Shown in pieces: positions 11,101 to 21,170 of a stretch of DNA of 64,000 nt. Positions within the stretch are counted from its first letter, which is position 1. The number at the start of each line of letters is the position of its first letter. The notes beneath the pieces are model-generated. The model saw only the letters and a list, made by a program, of their open reading frames with translations. It was not told the DNA's origin and made no database searches. Source of the DNA: Salvator merianae (lineage: Eukaryota > Chordata > Lepidosauria > Squamata > Teiidae); contig QVOM02000112.1 of assembly GCA_003586115.2 (NCBI GenBank), forward strand, positions 47,608,743-47,672,742, given 5' to 3'. The translations under genes and the position numbers were made by a program.

Positions 11101-14100
11101 TTCCAGATGTAGCCGCCTTATCCATGGGCTTCTCTATTGAGGAAGTACGTAACTCAGTGTATCTTGAGCCACAGCATTGCTTTGAGAATTTTAGACAAGG
11201 GCTTGAGCTGATTTTCTTCTGGCTTCATGCTACTCTACAGCAGGCATCTATAGCAAAGGCAGGAAACACTCAGCGGCGGCTGCCAGCTTTAAGGGCAGGT
11301 GTTCACACCCTGCACAAAGCATGCCATGGCTGTTTGCGGCGACCTGCTGCAGCAGTATGGAGGCCTGGAGGCCCTGCAGACAGCCATGGCACACTTTGAG
11401 CAGGGCGCGAACACCCGCTCTTAAAGCTGGCGGCCGCCGCTGGAAACATCCCAATGATTTAGTAACACAATCATAGCTTCTCATGTATAAACACCCTAAG
11501 TGGCATGACTTCTTTGTATCTTTCTTTTCACTCTCTTTGTGCCCCGTAATATGATAACTTTTCACATGTGTCTCGCTTTGCTACAATTGGAGTCACTGTG
11601 TTATTTTTGTGAGTTAAAAGTTAACACATTTCTTTTGAAAAACTGTTTCTTCAGGATCTTCCTTGGCCTGGTCTGGCAATAGGAAATCCCTTCCGACGGC
11701 CCCGAGCCACAGTTCTGGTTACGGTAACAGGGTCAGACAAGCTGGCGTTGCCTGAAAATGGCATATCTTACCCAGTAGAGAATGTGAGTACATCTTTATT
11801 TTGATAGCCAGTCTTTTTTTTTCTGTAGCATATTTTAATTGCAGAAATCACCAGATACATGTGAAATGCAGAGAGATAAATGTTGTATGGACTCTTCTGG
11901 ACAACTTGCATTTCTCTAAATATATGTGCTGACTCCTCATATTAATTTCTGCATGGAGGCACTGTGAATTCTGCTTCTGTTGCTCTTAATCCTGCTATGT
12001 ATCCAAACTATTTATGGATGAAGAACGAACGGAACTTTCCTTCCTGTTTTCTATTGCTATTATAAGAGCACCAGAAGGAATTTTTCAAGATACTGCTCAC
12101 AATCTGGTATCTTATTTTAGTAAGAAGACAAGTACATAATAGGGGTGTGCACGAAGCTTCGTAGCAACAAAGTTTCGCTCGAATTTCGTGATTTCGTTCC
12201 CTTCGCATCGAATGCGAAGGGCAACAGAAATCACGAATGCGAATTGCGAAGGTCCCTCAATTTTTGGGACCTTCGCAATTTGCTGCTCTCTCATCCCCCT
12301 AGGCTGTCAGCGCGCGCACTGACAGCCTAGGGTGAATTAGGCAGCGCTCAGCCATCGGAAAGGAAGAAAAATCAACGCGAAGGAAAGACGTTTGCTGCGA
12401 AGGTCTTTCCTTCACGTTGATTTTTCTCCTCTCCCCTCGCTGTCTCATTTACCCTAGTCAGACCAGAGTGAATGAGACAGCGCGCAGCCATCGGAAACTG
12501 AGAAAAATCAACGCGAAGGGAAGATCTTTGCGGCGAAGGTCTTTCCTTCGCGTTGATTTTTCTCAGTTTCCGATCAGTACAGTCGCTGCGAAGATTTTCG
12601 CATCGAAAACGAAAGGCGCCCTTTTCACGCCTCTCGTTTTCGTGTGAAGACGAAGCTCCGTTGCTTCGCAGCGCTGCGAAGCGAAGAGGGGAAAGTGCCT
12701 TCGTGCACACCCCTAGTACATAAGCAATAAACAGGACTTCTAGGTCAATGGAAGATTTCTCTGCAGTTTCTATTAACCTTGTTAGGGTTGTATTTTATGC
12801 TGTATTTTAATTACATTTTAACTCTTATAGATTTTTTTTCTTTTTGCTGTTGTAACCGACCCTGGGACCTTTGAGTGAAGGGCAGGAGATAGGTAGGTAG
12901 GTAGGTAGGTAGGTAGATAAATACATAATTTTGACTTGAATAAAATTATTTTTGAGCTGGAGGTGAAGAAGAGAAGTAGGTGGATGTATGGAAAACACAC
13001 ATATGTGTTTCTGGCGAAAGCATATCACTTTCTTCCTGAGGACATGGGCTATATGTTATATGGCCTGTTATCAACTTTTAATTGAAGAGTATCCCAATGG
13101 TGATTACTGTGTTAGACAATGCTAAACTAAGCACCATCAAATGGCCTTCTGCTTTGTCTTGGAAATCCAGCTCAGGATTTTAGGATTTTGTCCCATAGAC
13201 CACATTAGGAATAGATCCATTATATAGTTCTGATAAGAGCATACCTGGCTAATGTGTCCTTTAATTACAAGCCCAGAATTGTGGCTTTATGGCCTTTATG
13301 CTGCAACAAGGGGCCTGTTCGCACTTACAACGGTATAACGGTCTTAACTAGCATGGTTCCGGCCGGTCGGGTTCGGGTACAGACAGGGGTCTTCACACCA
13401 GTCAGCACTGGAACACTCCATAAGCCAACCAGTGCTGGCCGCAGTGCAAATGGGAGCACACTAGTTCGGTAGCTGTGTTAGAACCCAGAGGGTCTGTGTT
13501 CGAACCTGTGTCCGAAAAGGCCACCAGGATCTGGGCCCAAGGTCTGAACTGGGGTGTGAATCGGCAGACTGCACCTGCGCGGCCCTGCCAGCCCTACCCT
13601 GTCACCATTTTGAACCCCGAAATGGTGCGAATGCACCTTCCCTGATCCTCATCTGATCACACAGTTTGGGTTGGAGACTACAATTTAGTTGACCACAGCT
13701 GGTTGGATTCAGGTAAGCATCAGGTGGGCTTCGATAGATTTTTGGTCAGCTGGGGCTGTTTGCAAGTGTGGGTCCTGCGTTCTAGCAAGCGTGCTGAAAC
13801 GTAACATTTGCTAAGCGCAAACAGGCCCAAGGACTCTCTCCAACTCAGTGAAGGCAAGGTGGCAAGGGACTGAAAGCTTTACTTGTTGGCTTAAGTGGAA
13901 ACAAGGCTTTCAGACATGCCACAGCTCTGACTTTATTAGTGAACGTAGGTGGTAAAGGATTAAGTCCCATTAAGAACGTAAGAAATGTCCTGCTGAATTT
14001 GACCTTTGGATCATCTAGTTCAGCAAGCTTTTTTCACAGCTGCATATGGAAGCCCACAAGCAGGGCTTAAATACAGACCTCGCACTGCTCATGAATTCCC

Positions 14101-17100
14101 AGACGCACACTGTCCTCTACTTATGTCTGCCTGAAGTCATAAGCCTTCATCGCTAATACCACAACGATCAGCCTATCTTCCATGAATCTGTCCAAAACGG
14201 AATTCACTGAGGCTTACTTTTTTTACATAGTCATAGGACTGTTTGCAGATTTTTCATATAGCTGTTACTTTTCAGTACTTCTTGAAGTACTTATGTTTTT
14301 TTAAAAATTGTGGGAAACTGATTCATTCCAAGCATTAAAGATTCCAGATATAGAAATATAGACAGTCACAATGCTTATGAAAATGCCTTAGAGACAACAA
14401 TGCTTTTAATTTCTGATTTTCCACAATCCCTGGCCAGAACTTTTTACTAGAATTTTGTTTGTGCTGTAGGCAGTTCCTTTCAGCCTGGATGGTGTTGCAA
14501 ATGCAATTCATACCTTATTTTCTGAGGAAACACCTGTAGTTGTACAGCTGGCTCCTAGTGAAGAGGTAAGTGCTGATCAGTTTGTGAAAAACACGAGAAA
14601 CAAGGCAAATTATGCCCTGGCTATGCTAGTGGTGCCCCTGAGCCTTTTCCTGGCACCAACAAGGTTTCTGAGCCCTCTTCTCCTTGCCTGGAAGGGTGAA
14701 CCAACTAGGGGAAGTTGTAACTGTGGAATTACCTCAAATTTCTAAATATGTCCATTGGACCGAAAACCTTGGTGACCCTTGATTTAAACGATTTACATAA
14801 AACCTTCATATATTGACAAATAATTGCTGTTCAATGAATGTGTATTTACAAAACGTTTTTGATATTACTTCACTTTCATAATGCTCCTTCCAGAGAGTGT
14901 ATATGGTGGGAAAAGCAAACTCTGTATTTGAAGACCTTTCTGTCACATTACGCCAGCTTCGGAATAGACTATTTCAGGATAATTCAATTCTTGCATCCAT
15001 TCCACTTAACTCGTTGAGCAGAAACAATGAGGTAAGACGTGGCTATTGGTCACTGTAGCAGAATTGTGGAATACAAAATTGTGAATTATTTTCTTCTATC
15101 CTGTGTTATTTCCCAGTTCCAGGGCTGGTTTGTGTGCATGCTTATTTTATTATGAGGTATTGCTTATCGAGCTTCATACATGATGTCCTACAACTTATTC
15201 ATTACTTGGATAGAGTTGCAGACAGTTGCATTCCTTTGTTGACAAAACATCTATAGGCAACAACAGAGGATCCAGTTTTCCTTTGCTTCAGTAATCCCTT
15301 GCACCACCTCCCATACTAATCCAAAGGGATCTTTCTGGTAGGGAAGGGGAGAGAGAATACTGATGCACAGATCTGCAATCAGACCTGGGTACTCATCTGT
15401 GACTTCCAGATACGATCTGTAGGTAGATAAGATCCAGTGGTATATGAAATAGTCACTAAGTAGAAGAAACACACACTTAATTCCTGAATTAAAAACAAAA
15501 TGACTGAACACTACTCTTTCCCTAGGTTGATTTGCTCTTCCTATCAGAATTACAAGTTCTGAATGACATCACAACCTTGGTAAGCAAAGATTCTGCGGGT
15601 AAACATTTAATTGTATTTCTGGGTTGGCAGCTTCGTCAGAACCCAACTAAAGAGACTGCCATTTGGCTCCAAACATGGGGGCAGCAGTTATTTGTAGTTT
15701 TCCAGTCATGTAACCCTTTAGTTGGCTTGATGCCAGTTGGCTAAGGTGTAAACAGGGGAAGACAGAATGTATCTGGCTGCTAAGTAAGAAGTGCCCCCCA
15801 GTGAATAAGCCAGGCAGATGCAGGATCCTGGCCAGCACTCCTCTGAACAGGGCAGTTGTAAAATGTTTCTATTCTAAAACTGAAAACATCTAACTTTTTT
15901 ATACCGTCATTTTTTGTTACTTTTTACTCCATCTATTTCCAAGCTTTCCAGGCACAAGCATCTAGCCAAGGATCATTCACCAGATCTGTATTCTCTAGAG
16001 CTCTCTGGCTTGGAAGAAATAGCCAAACGGTATGGAGAGGATTCACAGCAGTTCAAGGATGCTTCTCAGATTCTTGCAGACTCCCTACAAAAGGTAACTT
16101 ATGCAGAGATTTACAGTTAGGGCCACATCAGTGTCTTGGTTGGTCTTAATTATGCATTTGCAAGTGGTGATTGATGGTGGGTGATTAGTTCTAGTAATCA
16201 CTTTAACCCAGGGACTCCTTGGAAACCAGCAAATCTAGGCATCAAAGAGTATGGCACACTACTGCTAGCATTTTCTCTTCTTATACTGAGTACTCAGCTG
16301 CAGCGTAACTTCAACAAAGATTGTTTCCCAAATCTGGCAGCAAAGAATGCTAAAACTTGCACTAGAAAGCTTGAATCCTGATCCTGGAAACTAGCAGTTT
16401 TTAAAACAGGAGTAGCATTGAAATCCAGAAAGACTCACACCCTATTTGCATCCTATTCACAGGAAAGTGCTGCTGAAATGTTGTTGTTGTTTTCAGGGAT
16501 AGCGAATTCCAGTACAGGGTTTTAATTTCTTTTCTTTCATTTTTTTTTAATACAAATTATAACAACAAAAAGAAATACAACATATAGTGCTCCCCCCAAA
16601 AAAAATACATTGAAAAAGAAACAAACAATAACTACCCCACCACCACTCTACCAAACTACCCTTTAGGCACACTGGTTGACAACTTTAGATTACTTCTTCC
16701 ATCTTCCTCTTCCTCCTTTTTAGCTGGACCAAAGAGTCAGTCTTATTATTTCTTCTCTTATTTCATCTGGCGCTTGTGGTCTTGTTGAAAAATACAATAA
16801 GTCTTCCCATTTTCCCTCTGTTTTAGAAAGCAATTTTATACTTTGACTAATAAATCTCATTTCCCGCATTTTATCAAATCTATGTTGTTCCATTAAATAC
16901 CTATACCAATTACCTAATGTCCATTTAGTACTTTCCCTCCATCTCAATACAATTGTTGTGCTGCAAATATAATTTGAGCAAATAAATACTGTTTTTCCTC
17001 GCTTATTCTCCCTGATGTCACTTCAAAAAAAAACTAGTTCAGGTGATAAATTCAAATTTAAAATGTCATTAATTTCATTCTGAATAACTATCCAATACAA

Positions 17101-20100
17101 TTTTTATAATATCACATTCCCACCAAAGGTGGAAGTGTGTGCCTCTATGTCCACACCCATGCCAGCATTGCGGTGACATCATGGGTATCATATGTGCTAA
17201 TTGTGCTGGTGTCCTATACCATCTATAAAATATTTTAAGGACCATCTCTTGTACCCTATTATTCTTTAAATCATTAATTTTCTTCAAATTCTTTAAATCA
17301 TTAATTTTCTGCTGCTGAAATGTTGCTCCAAAATTAAGCTTTTCACATGACGTCAAAAGCTGCTTCTAGTATGTATACATAACATAGTTAGTGACTCTCC
17401 TTCTAAACTAGCTGGACTCCTTTGTCTTTGTGCCTCTTTTATTTTTAAAAGCTATTATGTATATTTATATATATTACAGTCGGATTATTCCTGATCAGCT
17501 GACTTGCAAGTGTTTTACCCATACGATGTGCAGAATTTTGCTTTAAAAACTAGTTTGTTTTTCTTCATTGCCCATTCCTTCTCCCTGGAATAGTTTCCAG
17601 TTTTGGAATCTGTTTTGGAATGGGTCTGGTACAGAATGTGCTGTGGCACCTTTTGCGATCCTTATTTAAACAGACTCTGCAAGGACTTCATTAAAAATCC
17701 TGAGAGTATGTCTGCTGATAACCTTTCGCAGGATTAGCTAATCTCTAAGATGTATGTCTCTATACCTCCAAAGGCCTTCTTGGGCTCCTAGTGAATTATT
17801 CTGATTAATATTAAATTGTTAATGAGCAGGGAACAACAGAAACAATAAAACTATTAGTACTCCCTTAGTCATCTCAGCAAACTACATAGATCCGTGGCAG
17901 ACACAGAGAAGCAAGTATTTTGAATACAGGGGCTATTGTTTCTTTAACTGATGAACTTTAGTTGCGCTGGCTGCTTTATTTATCCCTAATCAAGAATGGA
18001 AGCAAGAATAAGGGGGGAGAGAGGTGGATATTATGAAATCAGTAATAAACTATAAGTAACACTGCCATGCAGGACCAAATTAGAGTTCCTTTATCTGAAT
18101 ACTTTTGTACAGGGGCTTTTCAGTGGATGGTGCCTGTTGTTGTTGGGTACCCCCAAGTTGTGGCCAACTCCAGGTTGACTGCACGGGTACCTCCATAGGC
18201 ATCTCTATGCAGATTTCTTGTCAGAGATACAGAAGTGGTTTTCCATTGCCTACTTCTGGGAAGAAGCTGGAGACTGAACCGAGAGTCCTCTGTTTTCTAG
18301 GCAGTTTGCTCTACCACTGAGCTACAGCCGCTCCCAGATGCTGCCTGAGTTATAAGTTAAAAACGCTTTTGTCTATAAGAAGTCTGGTCTGAATTATTTA
18401 TATATAGGAAATCCTAATCATGACGGGTTGGAAATTAGTAAAAACCAGCATGCTAACTACAGAATAACTTTTGCTTTGGATATGTCTGCTTGGACATGCA
18501 ATTCTTAAGAGGGTTGGCAATGAGCCATTGTGGCCCTTGATTTAAAAGTGTTTGGCTATTCCAATCAATGAAGTAATTTCAAGTAATTAGCTTCAGGACT
18601 GGAACTTTAGCCTGACCATTTATTGCAAAGTAATTCATAATTTTATAACCAGATGCTAAATATTCAACCCGTTAACTGAGCCAGTGACTTATAGCAATGC
18701 ATGAGGTTTCTGTAGCTCTAATCATTTGGTGTTAATACATACTGAATACTCTGATTGCAATATCGATCTGACACTACTGACAATATCTGTCTTTTATTAT
18801 TTTCAGTTTGCAGATGAGATGTACAACCTCTATGGTGGGAATGCAGTGGTAGAGGTGGTAACTGTGAAGACATTTGACACTCCCTTTGTCAGGAAATCAC
18901 GATCCATCCTACAATCCCCACAGGTTGTTCATTAGTCTAGCATCTGAGTCTTAAAAAGGTTCTTGGCGAGTGAAGCTTCAAATATTTAGCAATAATTTGC
19001 CTATTTTGTAACTTGTTTCTTATTCTCTCTGCACCTTTCTACACTTACCGGACTTGATCTGGATCAGGAGGCACCTTGTGATATGGATCACGAACCGTAA
19101 CAGTGCCATTTGCACTGTGATGGGTGTTCTGGTCTAGCCGCCATGCTGGCCCAAGCTTCAGCGCCGGCCTCTGCAAATTCAGATGGCTTTGGAGCCCCCG
19201 GGGGACTCATTTCAATTGCGCGGTAAGGCGCACTGTCAAAATAGGCCGGCTGCTAAATTGGAACATGGAGATGTGCACCTTCCTCATTCCTCTGTGATCT
19301 GGATTACTCCCTGCTAGTGTACCGGTGGACTGGTTTAATCAACTTCATCACTAATCCAGATCAAGAGCCTCCTGTTCTGGAGTACATTCCATTTGGCCTT
19401 GGGCCAGGGAAACAGTTTTCCTTACAGGTCCTGTCATTGCTTTTAGTGTGTTCATTTATTGCTTTTAACTACCCTGAGAGCTTTGTGTATAAGGGCAGGA
19501 TAAAAATGCAAATAAATAAATAAATAAAATACAATAAATCTGGTGCAGATGGAACATATTAGCAGGGGTGAGGGCTCCCTTATTCCACACTAACATGCGG
19601 AAGGGAGGTCCCTGGATCCCTTCTTAATGCAACTCTACAATAAGTGCAGAAAGGCCTACTTCTACCCAGTATTCAAATAGGTACCTTACAAGATCTTTCT
19701 GCATGACTCTTGAGCTAATATGAATTAAATATGAGCAACTTACTCAAATCTAAAGGCTTTTTAGAGGTGCTTTAAGCCAAGGCTACACTATGTAACCTGA
19801 TTTGGTTAGTTTTGTATAATTTAGCGTACACAGGAGTGTCTGGTCTGCAATGAGTGGACACAATGAACTTACCTACATTTTTTTCTAAGGTAGCTTTCCC
19901 ATCTGAAAATAATGAGCTTACAATTTATAAACTTTTGAAACCAAGAAAAAAAATTGTTTGGTTGATCATTCAAGTGACATTACATTGTATAGTTTGTACT
20001 TTATCTTGCCTCTAATTATCCAAAGTATTTCACGATCAGCTCCGGGCAATCCGTAACTTACTGCAAACACCTTTTTCAACAGTGCTTTCTTTATTTTTGT

Positions 20101-20300
20101 TACAGACCAAGACTGACAACCCCTACAACTTAGGATATTCATACAATTTTAACTATGCTGTGGTCTTTAACATAATTTTCTGGATGATGGTGGGTCTGGC
20201 CATAGCTGTGATCGTCATCTCCTACAATCTCTGGAATATGGATCCAGGCTATGACAGCATTATTTACAGGATGACTAATCAGAAGATCAGAATGGATTAA
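4940..20300 (+). CDS. ATP6AP2: V-type proton ATPase accessory protein 2 / (pro)renin receptor, complete (9 exons)
   Basis: Exons: 4940-4994, 11014-11144, 11655-11783, 14470-14565, 14894-15031, 15526-15579, 15944-16093, 18807-18923 and 20106-20300. They join in frame to 1065 nt, 354 residues plus stop (human 350). The product is a type I membrane protein of endosomes/lysosomes that associates with the V0 sector of the V-ATPase, is needed for pump assembly, and in mammals also binds prorenin and links to Wnt receptors. Visible features: hydrophobic signal peptide (about 1-21), an ectodomain with the conserved [18 protein letters not shown] block, a furin-type RKSR site at 280-283, one membrane span at about 309-330, and a short conserved tail ending KIRMD. 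The ATG has a good context (GAGCGATGG). All introns are GT-AG; the exon 8 donor (CAG/GTTGTT) is weak. Identification is by residue-level match to the known vertebrate protein along its whole length. Confidence 0.97.
5209..5260 (+). repeat. Pyrimidine microsatellite (CCTT/CCCT)n
   Basis: An imperfect run of CCTT and CCCT units just downstream of exon 1 in intron 1. Confidence 0.8.
5400..5495 (-). mobile_element. tRNA-derived SINE fragment
   Basis: On the minus strand it reads GTAGTTGGATCACTGGTCTGAG ... GAGACCAGAGATCAAATCC, the head of the common squamate SINE with a degenerate B-box. Confidence 0.55.
5570..5672 (+). repeat. Half copy of a palindromic interspersed repeat
   Basis: TTAGTCTACGAAAGCTCATGC, CCAACTTCTTT and TCTCTAAGGTGCTGCTAGACCCC match the right arm of the full palindromic copy at 51287-51452. 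The left arm is missing. Confidence 0.6.
5885..6075 (+). mobile_element. tRNA-derived SINE, plus orientation
   Basis: The body (GTGACCTTGGGCCAGCCACA, TCTGTCTCACAGGGT, AAAATGGAGGGGAGGA, GGTAGGATATAATT) is the typical central and 3' part of a squamate tRNA SINE. The head is decayed. Confidence 0.65.
6165..6425 (-). mobile_element. tRNA-derived SINE, minus orientation
   Basis: Reading CACCAGCCCTGTCAAGTAAG ... GGCCCAACATCATCTAGTGA ... GGGATTTGAACC, then a second GGGATTTGAACTGTGGTCTCC. The repeated GGGATTTGAAC block around an AT-rich spacer suggests an internal duplication or two adjoining copies. Confidence 0.6.
6605..6960 (+). mobile_element. CR1/L2-type LINE 3' ends
   Basis: 6625-6722 reads GAGAATGCCCAGAAGCAATT ... 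GGCCTACATGGGCCGTGACC ... GGCTCCTCTTATGTTCTTA, the usual 3' end of a reptilian LINE. A second tail with ATAAGACAGGATAAAAATAC and (AATA)n ends near 6960. Confidence 0.6.
6961..8430. other. ATP6AP2 intron 1, nothing recognised
   Basis: No exon, RNA gene or identifiable repeat seen. The short open frames show no similarity I recognise. Confidence 0.4.
8711..9148. mobile_element. hAT-type MITE, GC-rich, 438 bp
   Basis: Terminal inverted repeats CAGTGGCGTAGC (left) and GCTACGCCAGTG (right), 11 of 12 matching, flanked by an exact 8-bp duplication GCAGGCAC (8703-8710 and 9149-9156). The interior is extremely GC- and CpG-rich and holds a 29-bp tandem array. No transposase frame. The long open frames on both strands (8688-9186) come from stop-poor GC-rich DNA. 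Confidence 0.85.
8903..9009. repeat. 29-bp tandem repeat inside the hAT MITE
   Basis: A unit beginning GCGAGCGCGGCGAGCGAGCG and ending GCGGGCGGG is repeated about 3.5 times with almost no divergence, preceded by degenerate half units from 8865. Confidence 0.75.
9745..11013. other. Rest of ATP6AP2 intron 1, nothing recognised
   Basis: AT-rich intronic DNA up to the polypyrimidine tract of exon 2; no repeat or exon recognised. Confidence 0.4.
11014..11144 (+). CDS. ATP6AP2: ATP6AP2 exon 2
   Basis: Acceptor TTTCAG, donor GAA/GTACGT. Completes codon 19 and encodes residues 20-62, starting ISANEFSIL after signal-peptide cleavage and holding the strongly conserved [18 protein letters not shown] block. 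Confidence 0.96.
11271..11442. mobile_element. hAT-type MITE, CAGCGGCGG family, 172 bp
   Basis: Ends CAGCGGCGGCTGCCAGCTTT and its near-complement AAAGCTGGCGGCCGCCGCTG. Flanks GAAACACT (11263-11270) and GAAACATC (11443-11450) form a nearly matching 8-bp duplication. The interior is palindromic with CCATGGC on both arms. Same family as 23265-23419 and 34737-34910. Confidence 0.75.
11655..11783 (+). CDS. ATP6AP2: ATP6AP2 exon 3
   Basis: Acceptor CTTCAG, donor AAT/GTGAGT. Residues 63-105 ([13 protein letters not shown] to SYPVEN), in phase 0 at both ends. Confidence 0.96.
12140..12715. mobile_element. hAT-type non-autonomous element, 576 bp
   Basis: Terminal inverted repeats TAGGGGTGTGCACGAAGC and CTTCGTGCACACCCCTA with an exact 8-bp duplication GTACATAA (12132-12139 and 12716-12723). 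The interior consists of repeated inverted blocks (GAAAAATCAACGCGAAGG and its complement, CATCGGAAA, a palindrome round AGGCTGTCAG) and is CpG-rich. The 112- and 76-codon frames follow from these repeats and are not genes. Confidence 0.85.
12889..12920. repeat. (AGGT)n microsatellite
   Basis: About seven GGTA/AGGT units followed by AGATAAATA. Lies in ATP6AP2 intron 3. Confidence 0.85.
13311..13828. mobile_element. PIF/Harbinger-like MITE, 518 bp
   Basis: Ends GGGCCTGTTCGCACTTA (left) and TAAGCGCAAACAGGCCC (right) with the 3-bp duplication AAG (13308-13310, 13829-13831). The interior is GC-rich with GTGCGAATGCACC-type segments and no transposase. Same family as 31093-31767 and 32383-32835. 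Confidence 0.8.
13972..14215. repeat. Interspersed repeat of the AGAACGTAAG...CTGCTG family
   Basis: Begins TAAGAACGTAAGAAATGTCCTGCTG, then ATCTAGTTCAGC, AGCCCACAAGCAGGGC and ends with CCATGAATCTGTCCAAAA. Two more copies are at 37110-37265 and 58968-59225. This repeat is common in reptile genomes; I cannot assign its class from memory with certainty. Confidence 0.6.
14470..14565 (+). CDS. ATP6AP2: ATP6AP2 exon 4
   Basis: Acceptor TGTAG, donor GAG/GTAAGT. Residues 106-137 ([13 protein letters not shown] to APSEE), ectodomain. Confidence 0.96.
14894..15031 (+). CDS. ATP6AP2: ATP6AP2 exon 5
   Basis: Acceptor TTCCAG, donor GAG/GTAAGA. Residues 138-183 ([15 protein letters not shown] to SRNNE), ectodomain. 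Confidence 0.96.
15526..15579 (+). CDS. ATP6AP2: ATP6AP2 exon 6
   Basis: Acceptor CCCTAG, donor TTG/GTAAGC. Residues 184-201 ([18 protein letters not shown]). At 54 nt it is a multiple of three, so skipping it would keep the frame. Confidence 0.95.
15944..16093 (+). CDS. ATP6AP2: ATP6AP2 exon 7
   Basis: Acceptor TCCAAG, donor AAG/GTAACT. Residues 202-251 ([15 protein letters not shown] to ADSLQK). A second AG (TTTCCAG) lies 8 nt into the exon; using it would break the frame, so the first is chosen. Confidence 0.95.
16530..17350 (-). mobile_element. L1-type LINE, 5'-truncated ORF2 end and 3' tail
   Basis: On the minus strand, broken frames encode the ORF2 C-terminal region: [14 protein letters not shown], then [18 protein letters not shown] (a Cys/His cluster typical of L1), then [20 protein letters not shown] poly-A (plus-strand T run at 16540-16550) marks the 3' end. 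Frameshifts and stops make it dead. It lies in ATP6AP2 intron 7, antisense to the gene. Confidence 0.75.
18120..18340 (-). mobile_element. tRNA-derived SINE with readable A- and B-boxes
   Basis: On the minus strand the head reads TAGCTCAGTGGTAGAGCA (A-box region, about 18308-18325) and GGTTCAGTCTC (B-box, about 18270-18280). The body follows toward lower coordinates. It is a tRNA-like pol III promoter, but no tRNA cloverleaf or acceptor stem closes, so this is a SINE and not a tRNA gene. Confidence 0.65.
18807..18923 (+). CDS. ATP6AP2: ATP6AP2 exon 8
   Basis: Acceptor TTTCAG, donor CAG/GTTGTT (weak at +3 to +6). Residues 252-290, starting [16 protein letters not shown] and holding the RKSR processing site. 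The stretch between RKSR and the membrane span differs most from the mammalian protein. Confidence 0.94.
19032..19657. mobile_element. Harbinger-like MITE with a nested LINE/SINE tail
   Basis: Left end CCTTTCTACACTTACCGG, right end TAAGTGCAGAAAGGCC; the interior shares GATCTGGATCA, CACTAACATGC and GGATCC blocks with the copy at 38350-38796. A LINE/SINE 3' segment (about 19370-19535, with GGGCAGGATAAAAATGCAAA and (AATA)n) interrupts it. Confidence 0.6.
20106..20300 (+). CDS. ATP6AP2: ATP6AP2 exon 9 (coding part)
   Basis: Acceptor GTTACAG. Residues 291-354 and stop TAA: a juxtamembrane [11 protein letters not shown] segment, membrane span [20 protein letters not shown], and the invariant cytoplasmic tail ending NQKIRMD. 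Confidence 0.97.
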   Translation, partial: TKTDNPYNLGYSYNFNYAVVFNIIFWMMVGLAIAVIVISYNLWNMDPGYDSIIYRMTNQKIRMD

Positions 20301-21170
20301 GCTTTAGGCCCCAAAGCAGTAGTGCTTTGGCATGGTTCTGCATTGACTGTCTTTAACAGGGCAACTTTTTCTGTTAACTATCCTTTTGCATTGTCCAAGA
20401 AAGGAGTATATGGGGAAGCAGTATGCTTAGACAACTTGCAGAGACAAAACTGCACACTGCTGTGAAATCATGATGAACTCCTACTGATGTTTGTAAATTA
20501 TTCATTTTTGTGGCTGTGCAATCGTATTTTCATGCGCTTCTCCATATTGTGTGACTAAATGTGTGAAACAAACATGCTGGAAGTATGCTAGTACCTTGTT
20601 GTGTTTAAATTCTTTACACTGGAATTTAGTTAAGATTCCTTGAGATGGTGTTATAGATTAACATTTGTTTTGTAATGTAAATACTTGAAAATGCTGTCTG
20701 CAGGGAGTTGTTTACAGTCAACTTTTAGTATTGCACCTCCTTAAAACAGAACTCTTAAATTAAAATAGAACTTGATATGTGTGTGTGTGTTTGTATGCAC
20801 CCTGCAGACCTTATTTAAAATGAACAATTCTCTAAAAAATTCTGCATATTTGTGTGCTAGAATATGGAAGGCTAAAATTAAAAGCATTAGAAATTGCAGT
20901 TTGGCAGGATGTTGTAATTAAACGTGATGGATATAGGATAAATTTCCCAAAAGTTCAGCTTTATGTCTGTGTTTATGTGTTGCACAGATGCCTAAACGAT
21001 GCTTGCTGCTATGTGCTGAAGGCAGAATGCTGAATATATGGGTTGGGTATGAATGTGGCTTACTGTGGATGGTATGTTATCTGTCTATTTGCATTTTTTT
21101 TCTGAAGTGAATCCTGAAGATTATGTAAATAAGGCTAAAAGTAAAAATAAAGCCCCATAATAATAAGATA
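20301..21170 (+). other. ATP6AP2: ATP6AP2 3' UTR with poly(A) signal
   Basis: AT-rich non-coding sequence after the stop, with a (TG)n run near 20779 and an AATAAA hexamer at 21146-21151, giving a 3' UTR of about 0.87 kb, similar in size to that of mammals. The exact cleavage site is inferred. Confidence 0.6.

Noticed and set aside
18308..18325. Possible tRNA gene (TAGCTCAGTGGTAGAGCA)
   Set aside because: The A- and B-box match, but there is no closing acceptor stem and a SINE body follows.
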